Of a stretch of 64,000 nucleotides of DNA, positions 1 through 9,215 are shown piece by piece (positions within the stretch are counted from its first letter, which is position 1; every line of letters starts with the position of its first letter). The notes under the pieces are model-generated. The model worked only from the letters and a program-made list of their open reading frames with translations. It ran no database searches and was not told the DNA's origin. This DNA comes from Puffinus mauretanicus (Eukaryota; Chordata; Aves; Procellariiformes; Procellariidae). Both the position numbers and the translations under genes were made by a program. The stretch lies in the NCBI GenBank assembly GCA_023333565.1, contig JAJKFH010002863.1, positions 62,001-126,000 on the forward strand, written 5' to 3'.

Positions 1-329
1 TATATTCAAAAGCTCCTAGAAACATGGAAGTTGAAGATGTCCAAGAAATGACAGACTTTTTATTTAGAGGATGGAGAGGGAAACAAAAATGACGAATCTC
101 TTCTCCTCCATCACTGTACTTGGATTTAAAATTAATTAATACCAATGAACTGGAGACAATGCTCCTGTCTGAAAAAAGGTGACATTGAACCAATGTCACC
201 TGAAAACTAGCGTGTTTTGCTGCTATGCCCCGCACAAGCCTCCTTTCCCCTAACCACGAGTATGTCTTCTCTGCACCAGAGGGAACCCTTTAGAACCAAA
301 AACTGAGGACTACCTCTAGGGAAAATTCC
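1..329. other. Sequence beyond the FST 3' end
   Basis: No coding frame or repeat is recognised. It contains one further minus-strand AATAAA (59-64), so the 3' UTR may run into it. Confidence 0.4.
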
Positions 330-333
330 ATTT

Positions 334-358
334 TTTATTTTTTCACTCATCATTTATT
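334..358 (-). promoter_or_regulatory. FST polyadenylation signals
   Basis: AATAAA occurs twice on the minus strand, at 353-358 and 334-339, about 1 kb past the FST stop. Cleavage would be expected about 10-30 bases further left. Another AATAAA at 59-64 could serve a longer 3' UTR. Confidence 0.6.
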
Positions 359-388
359 TACAAATACACATTATAACTTTTATATACA
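355..388 (-). promoter_or_regulatory. Two Pumilio response element motifs at the 3' UTR end
   Basis: The minus strand reads TGTATATA at 381-388 and TGTAAATA at 355-362. Both fit the UGUANAUA consensus bound by PUM1/PUM2. The second overlaps the AATAAA signal (TGTAAATAAA). Confidence 0.5.
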
Positions 389-1286
389 TTGCACATTTAC
401 ATGGTAGAAAAGTACAAAACTATATATTTAAATGAATTTATATTTAACTCGCCATGTTTGAAAATATAAAATTGCATCAGAAAAAAAGTATTATGAAAAG
501 CAAGAAACTTGAACTGATAAAGCTTTGATATAACTTTTAGTGACACACTGATTCGGAAAACTTTGAAAGTGGTACTGAAGACCATCTTAAAGGAAACACC
601 TGATAAAATACTTATGCATGTTACAAAAAAATAAAACAATAAAAATAAAATAAAACCTTTATTCTTATTACAGTTAGCCCTGTAGCTATTAACAACCTTC
701 ATAATCCGATTTCTTTGGGTCCGGAATTCGTATCGTACAGTATATATGCTCAGCACATTGAGATCACTTCAGTACATGATGTGATCAGAAGTAGAGAAAA
801 GTGAAGTGGAAGAAGTTTCCTTAAAGATCGCCTCACTGCACCCTGGAAGTATACTTAAGTCAGTTACAATGCTTTTTGGTCAGTCAAGGTTCCTTGTAAA
901 CAAAAACCCGAGGGATCTTTTATGTACAGAACCGGCAAGAAGAAAATCCAATAAATAAACATAACAGAAACCGACATGCAAGTTTGTTAAAGTGGAAAAG
1001 AGTTAACGTCAGTGAAACAAAGAGATGAGATCATGTGGGTAAGCTCTAAGGAATGGACTTTTATAGTTTACAGGGAAAAAAGAAAAGCTTTACTTTACAA
1101 GCAAGAGACCTCACAATAAATAACACTGCTCTTCCCGTAACGAATAAATTTCTTCAAAAAACAAGGTGTACAGTCAACCAGACATTTTATGTATAAATTA
1201 TAAAACATGACACAGTATAAATAAATGTCTACGAGACTCAACTATATGTATACTTTTTTTCTCCCCAAAATAAATAAGCATACACT

Positions 1287-1294
1287 TATTTACA
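1287..1294 (-). promoter_or_regulatory. Pumilio response element motif just after the FST stop
   Basis: TGTAAATA on the minus strand, about 50 bases past the stop codon. It is a third exact UGUANAUA match in the same 3' UTR. Confidence 0.45.
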
Positions 1295-1345
1295 GTATGG
1301 ACATTGATTTCGTGCCCAATGGCTGTTCCAATAGTGATCGAGGTT

Positions 1346-1428
1346 TTACCACTCTAGAATGGAAGATATAGGAAAGCTGTAGTCCTGGTCTTCATCTTCC
1401 TCCTCGTCCTCTGGGTCTTCATTAATGG
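1346..1428 (-). CDS. FST: FST coding exon 6: acidic C-terminal tail
   Basis: Completes Ser317 and encodes residues 318-343. The tail has a run of Asp/Glu ([13 protein letters not shown]) and ends [10 protein letters not shown] before TAA at 1346-1348. In mammals this tail marks the circulating FST315 form and masks the heparin-binding site of FSD1; the shorter FST288 lacks it. The acceptor is ATCTAG/CCATT. Confidence 0.96.
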
Positions 1429-4400
1429 CTAGATGGGGGAATACAGGGGAGCTGTTGTTTAAATAAGGACAACAACAGCGCAGAAGCAGCTCAGTGCATG
1501 TTTTCAAAGCCCTCTGAACAGCCATAATACAGCGTTGCATTTTATGCGACTTGTAGTGAGATGCTCTTTGGCATCTGCTGTTATGCAATAAGGTTTTTTA
1601 TACATAATCTATGAAGTCATAACTGCAGAAAGTTCTGAAGAATCAATGGCTCAGGTTTTATTGGCAGATTCCTGAAATCAAATAAAAAGCGCTCTTGTGT
1701 TCTAGGTTTAACTGCTTTGTGTCCTTCATTCAGAGTTAGTAGAGGCAACTGTGCTAAACCAGGTGCCCATGTGCTACTGTTCTTTTGGACCGAGTGAAGA
1801 GTTTATCTGGGTGTTAATAAAGCAATCAGCGAAGCACACGAGAGCAGACAAAGTAGGAAAAAATGGCTAGAATTGCACTCCTAGGGCAACCCCTTTCTGA
1901 CAAAATGACTTGTGCTCAGAATAGCCCCCAAACCCCAACTTGAAGGCCAACTGGCTGTTGGAGAGCTATTGCATTTTATCATTAACCAAAATGTTTGCAT
2001 GATAGATGCATACTTATATGGCACCTGTACCATATCTCAAATCTCTAAATCAAGCTTTCTTACGTTTAAAGGTGTAAGTCTTCATTACCTAGGGATTGCC
2101 TTCAGAAGCTTTAAGTGTCTGCAGAGTTAAAAATCTCACTTACAGTTGCAAGATCCAGAGTGCTTTACTTCTAGAAGCACACCCATGGAGCAGGCTGCCT
2201 CTTTCATGGCACACTCGCTTGGGTAAGTTGTGTTATCGCTGGCACAGACTGCCTCGTCTGACTTGCTTTCAGGGCATAGCTCATCGCAGAGGGCACACCG
2301 ACCTCTGCCAACCTTAAAATCCCACAAGCATTTCTTCCCAGCACTGCACTGAATGTCTTCACAGGATTTGGCTTCTAAAAATATACACAGGATACTAGAG
2401 GTAAGTGAAAATACAAAGAAAAAAGAAAAGCAACAATAAACAACCCCAAACTCCCTTTCCCCTGTGAACTGTGAATAGACAAAGCTCAGATGCAGTAGAT
2501 GTAATGATACTTGCTGGTTTTGCTCAAGCAAGTAGTCCCCTGGACACCATTGCCTGTCTATATGTGGGAGAGGAAAGACAGCTGTACCAGCAGAGCTTGG
2601 CCCTGGGAATACAGAATTACATTTGCCTATTGTACATGACCTTCCTGCTCCGTTTGATGTCAGTGGAGATTCAGCTCCCCAGATTAGCAGTAAGTGCAGG
2701 ATTTGCCAACCCATTCAGCATTTCTAAATCAATTATTTTTAAACTAACCCACACAGAGTAGTTGTCTACAAGATTGGAAAGGGAATTCACCTCAACCTAT
2801 GCCACTGAAAGGCAGCCTGAGACTCCCCCGAACTCCCCCAGCAGTTTTGGGGAGCAGAGGCTGCCCTGAAGATGCTTCCTCTTAACACACTTCACTATCA
2901 GTCCTTTCTGGAAATCACAATACAAAATGTCAGGATGCACAGAGATTATTTTCCTATCTTCACCCACCAACTGTCTCCAAACTATGCAATATTTCTAAAG
3001 AGGAAAAAGTGATCAGATGTTTCCAATTAAGTTAACACAAGCTTTGCCAAGACCACTTGAAGACAATTGTTTCCAGGAATCCAGATCCACTGAATATCGA
3101 GACCTTGTTATGCTGTAACCATGTCATCGTCTATTTAATGGCGGGTACCTCTCCCTTGGATACTAATGTCAGCACCCACAGCGATAGCAAAAGAAGCAGG
3201 ATCAGGTCCTCTTCTCCCTCATCCCTTTTGCAATCTTTTCTGGGGCAAAGCTCACCCTGGCTCTCCTTTTCCTGGAGGGAAGCACTAACCCAGGCTGCTG
3301 GAATTCTCTCCTCCTCCTCCCCAGCGCTAACTACATCCATCCAATTGCACACACGATACTCTGAAACAGCTGATGGAGGAAGCTCCCCCACCCTTATCCC
3401 TCCGACCGAGATACCTACTGATGCATTTTCCTTCGTAGGCTAATCCAATGGATCTGCCCAGTAGGCAGGTAGCTTTCCTCAGGTGGCAGGCACTGGCGTA
3501 CGTTATGCCGTCATTCCCGCAGAGATACTGTTCAGGGGAGGTAGGCTCTGGGCAAATTCGATTACATGTCACGCAGTAGGCGTTATTAGTTTGGTCAACC
3601 ACACATGTGGAGCTGCCTGGGCATAAAACATCCCTACAGGTCTCTGAAATAAAGATGGAAACACACAGTGATTAATAGGAGATCCCAGAGCCCCAGAGAG
3701 GAGTGAATGGGTGACACAATGAAACAAATGATCAGATAAAAGCCTTCAGCAGCTCTCCTCATTTAAGGGCCACTGAAGGAAACCTTCCCATCTCAGGGTA
3801 GCTGGTGGGACACAAGTGCTGCTAGACTGTGGGGCACTCTCAATCCAGCTACATCCTTGTCTGTTGAGTGTGGTTAGTTACTGTCTCCCAGCATTTGGAA
3901 CATCACTCTGGTTCCTGTGGGGAAGTTCGTCCAACAGCTCCTCCTCCCTACACTCAGACACACACCCTTTGGCATTTGAGGGAGATCGGATTAGATTTGC
4001 AAACCTACTTTTGCATTTGCCCTGATACTGGACTTCAAGTTCAGGCTGTTCTTTACATCTGGCTTTGAGAAGGGCACACTCGTTCCTGTAGGTTTTCCCA
4101 TCTAAGCCACACACGGGGCCCTTCCAAGTGATATTAGAGCAATCCGGAGCACAAACACACCGAGGTTTGTTCTTCTTGTTCATTTTACATTTCTTCCCAG
4201 GTCCACAGTCCACGTTCTCGCACGTTTCTGATGGAAGGAAAGAGGCACCACTTTAGTACCAAGTGTGCAGAACAGACCTGGTGTCAAAACTGCTTAAAGA
4301 AAAAAAAGACACCGTGACCCCAAGAGCATAGAGAGAACACACCTTCCCCCCCCTCTAGGGAACACCACTCGAGGGAAATTCCCCCCGCCAGTGAGGGCAG

Positions 4401-6844
4401 GGGGGAGAGGAGGTCGCCCCGCTCCGCCCCGCGATGTGCAGGGCGGCCGAGCCGAAATGGGGGTCCCCTCACTGATCAGGAAGCTGGTACGAGACGCCCC
4501 TCAAAGCCCCACTGAGGAAGGAAGCGGGAGGACCGCGCTGCCCCCCCCAGCTCCTTCCCCGCTCCGCCTCCCCCAGCCCAGCCCCCGCCTGAACCGCTCC
4601 TCGGCTAGGAGCAGCTCGCCAGCACCCCCCTCACCTTTGCACGGGATGCAGTTCGGGGCTCCCCCATTAAAAATCATCCACTTAAAAAGCGTGTTGTCGT
4701 TGACGTCCTCTTCCGTCCACGAAGTTGTCAGGCGGCCGGTCTTGCAGCACTCCTCCTTGCTAAGGTCGGTTTTGTAGAGGACCTGGCAGCGGCCGTTCCG
4801 CGCCTGCCGGAGCCAGCAGTTCCCAGCTGCGGGGGGGCGGGAGAGGGGGGGGCGGGGGCGGGGGGAGACACCCAGCCGGATCAGTGGCGGTCACCAGTGA
4901 CCCAGACACAACACGTGCGCTTTGCAATGACTTTTACTAGACTGTTTACTTTTATTTGTCCCATTTCATAACCCGCAGCTACTCCGGCCCATTTGGGAGC
5001 GCAGTTTAAACAAACAAACAACGCCCCCCCCCAACAAAGCCCACAAAAAACCAACCGAAAAAAAAACCCAGAAAGAAAGAAAAGACTCGATCAAAACAGG
5101 ACGAGGCAGTTTTCGGAGGTATTTATTCCATATGTAGAGCAGAAGGAGCACTGCCGGCACGTGACAGAGGCTTGAAAAGGATGTGCATTTAAAAAGGAAT
5201 AAAAAGAAAATCGCGCTTGCAAATTCCTTCCTCCTCCCCCTGCCTTCTCCTCCTCACCGCGGCTGCACAGCAGCATTGTTTTAGTGCCGCACAGAGTTTC
5301 AGTCCCAGCCCGTTTTGCAATCTGCACGAATTGGGAACATTTGCTGTTTAGTGAAGTGTTTCGAAATCTCCACATTTTGCTGCTTCTATTAACAAATGTC
5401 TTTCCTTTACTAAAATAAGTCAGCAGAGGTCCAAAAAAGTGAGCAAAGTACATAAAATACAAGGGCACTTAGAGTAGGAGGTTCCTACAGAGTTTTAAAA
5501 ATCGATCAAGCTGGAAAAGTTATAGGTGCCGTCTCTCCTGCAAGCATTTCAGAGGAAAGTACTCTGTCCTTAAACTGGATAGTGTGGGTTTTGTTGGGTT
5601 TTTTTTTTTTGCCCTTTTTTTTTTAAACTAGTATCCCTGTTATTTGTGGAGTCAAGCCAAGAACATTAGTCCAAGCAACTCCCCCTTTTTTAGCTGGAGA
5701 GTTTTGGTTGGGATGAGTCTCTCGTGAATAACCAATGTGACTTCTCCAGCAACTCAATACCAATTGATTCTGGTGCTAATCCAGCCAGGGCTCGATCCTG
5801 CCTCCTTACTCCGACGGGAATGTACCGCAGCGAGGGGTCAGGATCGGCCAGCCGAGATGTCGCTGGGCGCGGGGGAAGATCCCCCCCCCCACCCCCCCGC
5901 TAAAAATCATTCAACAAACAACGCCCTTGAAAAAAAAATAGTTTTGCGTCTTACAGTTGCCTACATTAGATTAATTTATGGTCTAGCTCGGTAGTGGGGG
6001 AGAAAAGAAAAAAAAAAGAAAAAAGGGAAAAAATTATAGACCAAGCAATGGCAAGACATCCAGGTTGTGGTTGGAATACGGTCAAGATAAGGGAAAAAAG
6101 CCCCAAAACTAAAAATCAATATTCCCTTGTGTCGAAAGAGGGCTCTTAAGACTTGTCAATATCAGGTTCGGGTTTGTTTTGTTCGCATGGAAAAAAACCC
6201 CCAACTTATTTAAGCATACTCTTAAGTGCAGGAGAATTTACAACACTAATATTTATTCACCAAAAAAAAAAAAAAAAGGAGGGGGAGGAGGAAATCCCAA
6301 TATTAAAGGAATGTCCGGAAAATGACCACTTATTGGTTTCTAAAAATGTCAGCTGTAATCGTGGGGCTCCCCATCACCACCTCTCCTTCCGTCAGGCAGC
6401 CGAGATAAAAATCTGAGCTAAATTACCAACAAACTTTCAGGACTCATTCGGGAGCCGAGACTGGGAAAGTTCCCTCGCGATGCTGCTCTTCATTCATGCT
6501 GCATAATAACAATAAATACCAAGAAACATCCTCATCTGTCCTCTGTGCCTATGCAGAGCAGTGCGAAGATCCGATCAAAAAGGAATCTAAATGACACCTC
6601 TGCACCTCGGTACAAAGCAATCCCATGCCCACCGTTAACTTCTGTCCTGTTGGACCTTGGAGAGAGGCGTTTAGCACCGCAGCAAACTAAACCGTGCCCG
6701 AAAGACAGAAAACAATAGTAATAATAAAGAAACATATCTGCGAATAAACGATCTGGTCTTACCCTGCACTGTGTGATCTTCCATGAAGTGGCACAGAAAC
6801 ATCAGGAGTAAGAGCATGCCCGGGTGGATTCTCTGATTTAACAT
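1346..6844 (-). CDS. FST: Follistatin (FST), six coding exons, complete
   Basis: Secreted, cysteine-rich glycoprotein that binds activins and some BMP/GDF ligands outside the cell and blocks receptor access. The spliced frame joins 6763-6844, 4635-4826, 4009-4227, 3419-3643, 2144-2374 and 1346-1428: 1032 nt, 343 residues plus TAA. Every intron is GT-AG and falls after codon base 1. Domain order: signal peptide (about 1-28), N-terminal domain (29-91, 6 Cys), three follistatin domains (about 94-164, 167-239, 244-316, 10 Cys each) and an acidic tail (317-343). All 36 cysteines expected in the mature family are present. N-glycosylation sequons are at N123 (NIT) and N287 (NTT). The basic heparin-binding stretch is at about 103-114. 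Length is within one residue of human FST344. No frameshift or internal stop is seen. Identification is essentially certain; the bird assignment rests on the signal peptide and residues such as the exon 6 start [10 protein letters not shown], compared from memory. Confidence 0.98.
1429..2143 (-). other. FST intron 5
   Basis: GT-AG intron of 715 bases. The GTAAGTGA at its 5' end carries an in-frame stop, so retention truncates the protein before the acidic tail. No repeat is recognised inside. Confidence 0.9.
2144..2374 (-). CDS. FST: FST coding exon 5: follistatin domain 3
   Basis: Completes Lys240 and encodes residues 241-316, from AKSCEDIQC to HSGSCN. Ten cysteines and the Kazal-like [12 protein letters not shown] are present; N287 is a sequon. 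The acceptor is TTTTAG/AAGCC and the donor AACT/GTAAGT. If the donor is not used, the frame continues for two codons (Cys-Lys) into intron 5 and stops at TGA (2136-2138), which would give a product without the acidic tail. Confidence 0.97.
2375..3418 (-). other. FST intron 4
   Basis: GT-AG intron of 1044 bases between FSD2 and FSD3 exons. The strand opposite the gene has a moderately long open frame (3057-3443), but it crosses exon 4 and shows no domain, so it is treated as chance. Confidence 0.9.
3419..3643 (-). CDS. FST: FST coding exon 4: follistatin domain 2
   Basis: Completes Lys165 and encodes residues 166-239, from [11 protein letters not shown] to AYEGKCI. Ten cysteines are present, with the Kazal signature [15 protein letters not shown]2 makes much of the contact with the activin type II receptor site in known structures. 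The acceptor is TTTCAG/AGACC and the donor ATCA/GTAGGT, the same GTAGGT donor hexamer used by exon 3. Confidence 0.97.
3644..4008 (-). other. FST intron 3
   Basis: GT-AG intron of 365 bases between the FSD1 and FSD2 exons. Nothing else is recognised in it. Confidence 0.9.
4009..4227 (-). CDS. FST: FST coding exon 3: follistatin domain 1
   Basis: Completes Glu92 and encodes residues 93-164, from [10 protein letters not shown] to QYQGKCK. Ten cysteines, an EGF-like first half and a Kazal-like second half ([12 protein letters not shown]) are present. The basic run [12 protein letters not shown] (about 103-114) is the heparan-sulfate-binding site known from mammalian FST. N123 in SNIT is a glycosylation sequon. 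The acceptor is ATCAG/AAACG and the donor AAAA/GTAGGT. Confidence 0.97.
4228..4634 (-). other. FST intron 2
   Basis: GT-AG intron of 407 bases. The part next to exon 2 (about 4380-4630) is GC-rich; the rest is unremarkable. Confidence 0.9.
4635..4826 (-). CDS. FST: FST coding exon 2: N-terminal domain
   Basis: Completes Ala28 and encodes residues 29-91, from GNCWLRQ to NCIPCK. In FST structures this domain inserts a helix into the type I receptor site of activin. Six cysteines and the conserved Trp residues ([22 protein letters not shown]) are present. The acceptor is GCAG/CTGGGAAC, preceded by an almost pure C tract. The donor is AAAG/GTGAGG. Confidence 0.97.
4827..6762 (-). other. FST intron 1
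   Basis: GT-AG intron of 1936 bases, the longest in the gene. It holds T/A homopolymer runs (about 5598-5625 and 6260-6280), a short C run at 5881-5900, and an acceptor tract made almost only of C. First introns of developmental genes often carry enhancers, but no specific one can be named from this sequence. Confidence 0.9.
4831..4866 (+). repeat. G-rich tract (template strand of FST intron 1 acceptor)
   Basis: Runs of 7, 3, 8, 5 and 6 G with short spacers on the plus strand, directly next to the intron 1 acceptor. On the transcribed RNA it is a C-only pyrimidine tract. The plus strand meets the usual four-run G-quadruplex pattern. Confidence 0.75.
6763..6844 (-). CDS. FST: FST coding exon 1: signal peptide
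   Basis: Encodes residues 1-27 plus the first base of codon 28. The ATG is at 6842-6844. The peptide has a short polar start (MLNQRIHPG), a hydrophobic core ([11 protein letters not shown]) and a polar end (MEDHTVQ), as in a classical secretory signal; cleavage is expected just after Ala28, before Gly-Asn-Cys-Trp. No in-frame upstream ATG exists between here and the next upstream stop. The donor is CAGG/GTAAGA (GT at 6761-6762). Confidence 0.96.
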
Positions 6845-6990
6845 CCTCAGTACAGCAGGGAGTGAGAGAGACACAGAAACAGCGTGAGGGGGAGTAGGGA
6901 GAGGGAGCGAGCACTAGCCAGCCTGCTTATGATCGCTCTATTGAATGAACGTCAGGCTCTGAATGCAGTCTCTCTTTAAATCTATACGGG
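6845..6990 (-). promoter_or_regulatory. Putative FST core promoter and 5' UTR
   Basis: Upstream of the FST ATG the minus strand reads TATAGATTTAAAGAG, with TTTAAA at 6975-6980, a plausible TATA-type element. A start about 25-30 bases downstream would give a 5' UTR near 100 bases. A CRE-like half site, TGACGTTCA, lies at 6946-6954. The 5' UTR is pyrimidine-rich. The start site is inferred. Confidence 0.5.
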
Positions 6991-7124
6991 GGTCCTAGCT
7001 GTCTGCGGTGGGCGGTCTCCCAATGTGTGTGTGTGTCTGCTCGGGGGTGGGGAGATTTAAAAAGTTCAGTGTGAATCAGGTGACATTTTCCACCTTCTGG
7101 AAACCCTCTCCAATTATCTACTCT

Positions 7125-7565
7125 AGGTGCACGCACACACGGGCACGCACCGGCGCGCACCCCCGGGCGCGCACCCGCGCAGCCCCACGCCAGCCCTGCG
7201 CGGCGGAGGCGCCGGAGCCGCTGGCGCAGCAGCGGCAGGCAGCGCAAGCCCCGGCCGCCGCGCCCGCGGAGCCGGCCGCGCCCGCGCAAGCGGGGAGGCG
7301 CGCGGCGGACCGCGCCCGCGCCGCGGGGGCCGGAGACCCGCGGGGGTCGCGGCCGCCCCAGGGGCTCACCGTCTGCCCCGGCGGCGCGGACGGCTGCGCG
7401 GCGGTGTGGAGGCTGCCGGGGCGCGGAGCGGCGCTTGCCCGCCCGGGGTGGGCTCCGCGGCCGCGGGGCGCTGCCGTCTCCGCGCGAAGTGGCTGCTAGG
7501 AATAAATCCCACTCCCCGCACCTCCGGCGGGCGGGAGGCGGCTGGCGGGCAGGCAGCTCGCTCGG
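7125..7565. promoter_or_regulatory. CpG island upstream of FST
   Basis: Very GC-rich, dense in CpG, beginning about 150 bases upstream of the putative promoter. Long open frames on both strands here are the usual by-product of high GC. A (GT)n tract lies just outside at about 7022-7036. Confidence 0.8.
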
Positions 7566-8029
7566 CGGGACTCGGCCCAAAAAAACCCAAACCTCAACCA
7601 TCCAACCCACCAACCCCAAACCTAAAAAAAAAGAAAGAGCCAAATAAAAGTTTAGTACCTAGGGCTGTGCCCAAGTGACAGCCTTTTCAGTGGGAGCCCG
7701 GGAGGACGAGACGGGAATGGGGGCGACGTAGGCGGTCTCCTTTCAGAATCAGAAAAGATTGCAACATCGATAATGAACTTCGAGGGCACTAGTTTATTAA
7801 GCACAGTCTGGCATTATTCTCCCCTTAGAAAAGTTGGCGGTCTCTCATTTATAACATTTTTTGGCACCGCTGAATGAAACTGAGTAGGCGATATTTCCTT
7901 TTATACAAAACGATTACTTAACGGAAAATGGTATTGTTTATTCAAAAGCTGCCTTTTTAATTTCGATTCTTTCGCTTTTCTGAACCACCAAAGCACAACA
8001 GACTGCGAAGTATGCAGACAGGAATGCCC
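7566..8029. other. Non-coding spacer between CpG-rich blocks
   Basis: A-rich to mixed sequence with no supported gene. A short A run lies at about 7625-7635. Nothing else is recognised. Confidence 0.5.
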
Positions 8030-8155
8030 GGACAGTGCCGGGTCAGGGGCCGGTGCGCCGCGGCCGCCCGCGTCCTCCGCCCGGCCCTCCCCACACCCCT
8101 CCTCCCTGCTCCCGCCCTCCGGCTCCCCCCACCGCCCGCCCCCTCCCCACAACTG
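8030..8155. promoter_or_regulatory. Short GC/CpG-rich patch
   Basis: GC-rich block of about 125 bases, C-rich on the plus strand, between the two larger CpG islands. It directly abuts the AT-rich palindromic element to its right. No gene is supported. Confidence 0.5.
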
Positions 8156-8460
8156 CAAATAACTCAGTGATAACAGATTTTTTTCCACCAACTGCAGGAG
8201 ATAGTGCTAATCTTTTAATAAAAGATCCCATTACAATGGGATCTGTCTGGACAGACTATAATAGATCCAGAAATACAGCCGTGCTAATATTAGAAGACAG
8301 TTGTTTGGGTGCCTCAGAGCGGGCCCTGGTCCTGCTTTGAAAGTGGGCATGAATCACAATGTCCCTCGGTACCACCTGCGGTCACACGCATTAAGAAGCA
8401 GACTGGTAAATGACTGACCTCGCTGCATTTTTTTTTTTTTTGTTATTATTATTATGATCA
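8156..8460. promoter_or_regulatory. Candidate upstream regulatory element with palindrome pair
   Basis: Unique-looking, AT-balanced sequence between GC-rich blocks, about 1.3-1.6 kb upstream of the FST ATG. It contains two perfect inverted repeats that share three bases: 8210-8226 (ATCTTTTA/A/TAAAAGAT) and 8224-8243 (GATCCCATT/AC/AATGGGATC). The second includes ACAATGG, a SOX-type core. Regulatory function is inference from position and structure. Confidence 0.4.
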
Positions 8461-8610
8461 TCGTCCTGAGCAGCGCCCGGGCATTTGAGCACTTCAGAAG
8501 CTCCGGGACTCCACATCCTTTTTAATCTTTTCCCAAATTGGTGCCACTCTCTCTCTCCCCCCGCCTCTCCCTCCTCGCTCGCCGGAGCCGCGTTAATGCA
8601 GGGTTGCTTA

Positions 8611-8624
8611 GTGCCCTCTAATGG
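8611..8624 (-). promoter_or_regulatory. Candidate CTCF site
   Basis: The minus strand reads CCATTAGAGGGCAC. It matches the CTCF core CCASYAGRKGGCRS at all positions but one. It sits about 1.8 kb upstream of the FST ATG, at the edge of the distal CpG island. Confidence 0.45.
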
Positions 8625-8689
8625 CAGACGACATTAACAATCGATAGCAAAACACCCCTTACCCCGAACCGCAAATGAAGGGCCGGTTT

Positions 8690-9215
8690 CAAAGCCCGCA
8701 TCTCCTTCCGGAGGGGACGGATCCTGGGCGCAAGGTGCCCCGAGGGGCCGGTTCCCCCGGCCGCCCCCGGGCAGGGCTCAGCCGGGGGGCGCGGGGCAGC
8801 CCTTGCCGGCGGCGGGGGCAGCCAGCCGGGCTCGGCCCGTCGCGGGGCGCGTAGGAGAGGGCGCGGAGAGCGCCCAGGCGCGGGGTCGGAGGCCTGGCTG
8901 CCCTCGGGGCCCCCTCCCGGGAGCGCCTCCCCCGGGGGCCCCTCCGACTGGCCGCGCGGGGCTGCGGGCACGGCCGGGCGCGGCGTTGCACCTCCGCCGC
9001 ACGCCTCGGGAAGTGGCTTGGCCCCCCGGGGCAGCGCGGGGGCCGAGCCACCTCTCACCCGAGAGCGGGTGGCCCGGGGGGCCCCGGCCGGGGGGGTTCC
9101 GGGGGGGTCCCCAGGGGGTCCCGGCGGCAGCGCGGGGAGCGCAGGCGGCTGCTGCCGAGCGCGGAGGCACCGCACGCCCGCGATGCCGGGGCGCGCTGCG
9201 GGGGCAGGCTCACCT
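8690..9215. promoter_or_regulatory. Distal CpG island, about 2 kb upstream of FST
   Basis: Over 500 bases of extreme GC with many CpG and CGCG. G runs around 9075-9125 are G-quadruplex-prone. Open frames of up to 185 codons on both strands are low-complexity Ala/Pro/Gly/Arg and are not credible proteins. It could be a distal FST promoter, an unseen divergent transcript start or a bivalent regulatory island. Confidence 0.7.

Larger units (their letters stand above)
330..1345 (-). other. FST: FST 3' untranslated region (probable extent)
   Basis: About 1 kb of AT-rich sequence follows the FST stop on the minus strand with no significant reading frame. It holds AUUUA pentamers (for example 429-433) and three Pumilio-type motifs. 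It ends near two AATAAA signals. The extent is inferred from the signals, not from transcript data. Confidence 0.7.

Noticed and set aside
3057..3443. 128-codon plus-strand frame inside FST
   Set aside because: It overlaps FST exon 4 antisense and intron 4 and has no domain.
6927..7678. Open frames up to 238 codons upstream of FST exon 1
   Set aside because: Same CpG-island effect. The minus-strand frame runs over the promoter with Arg/Pro/Ala-rich sequence and no domain.
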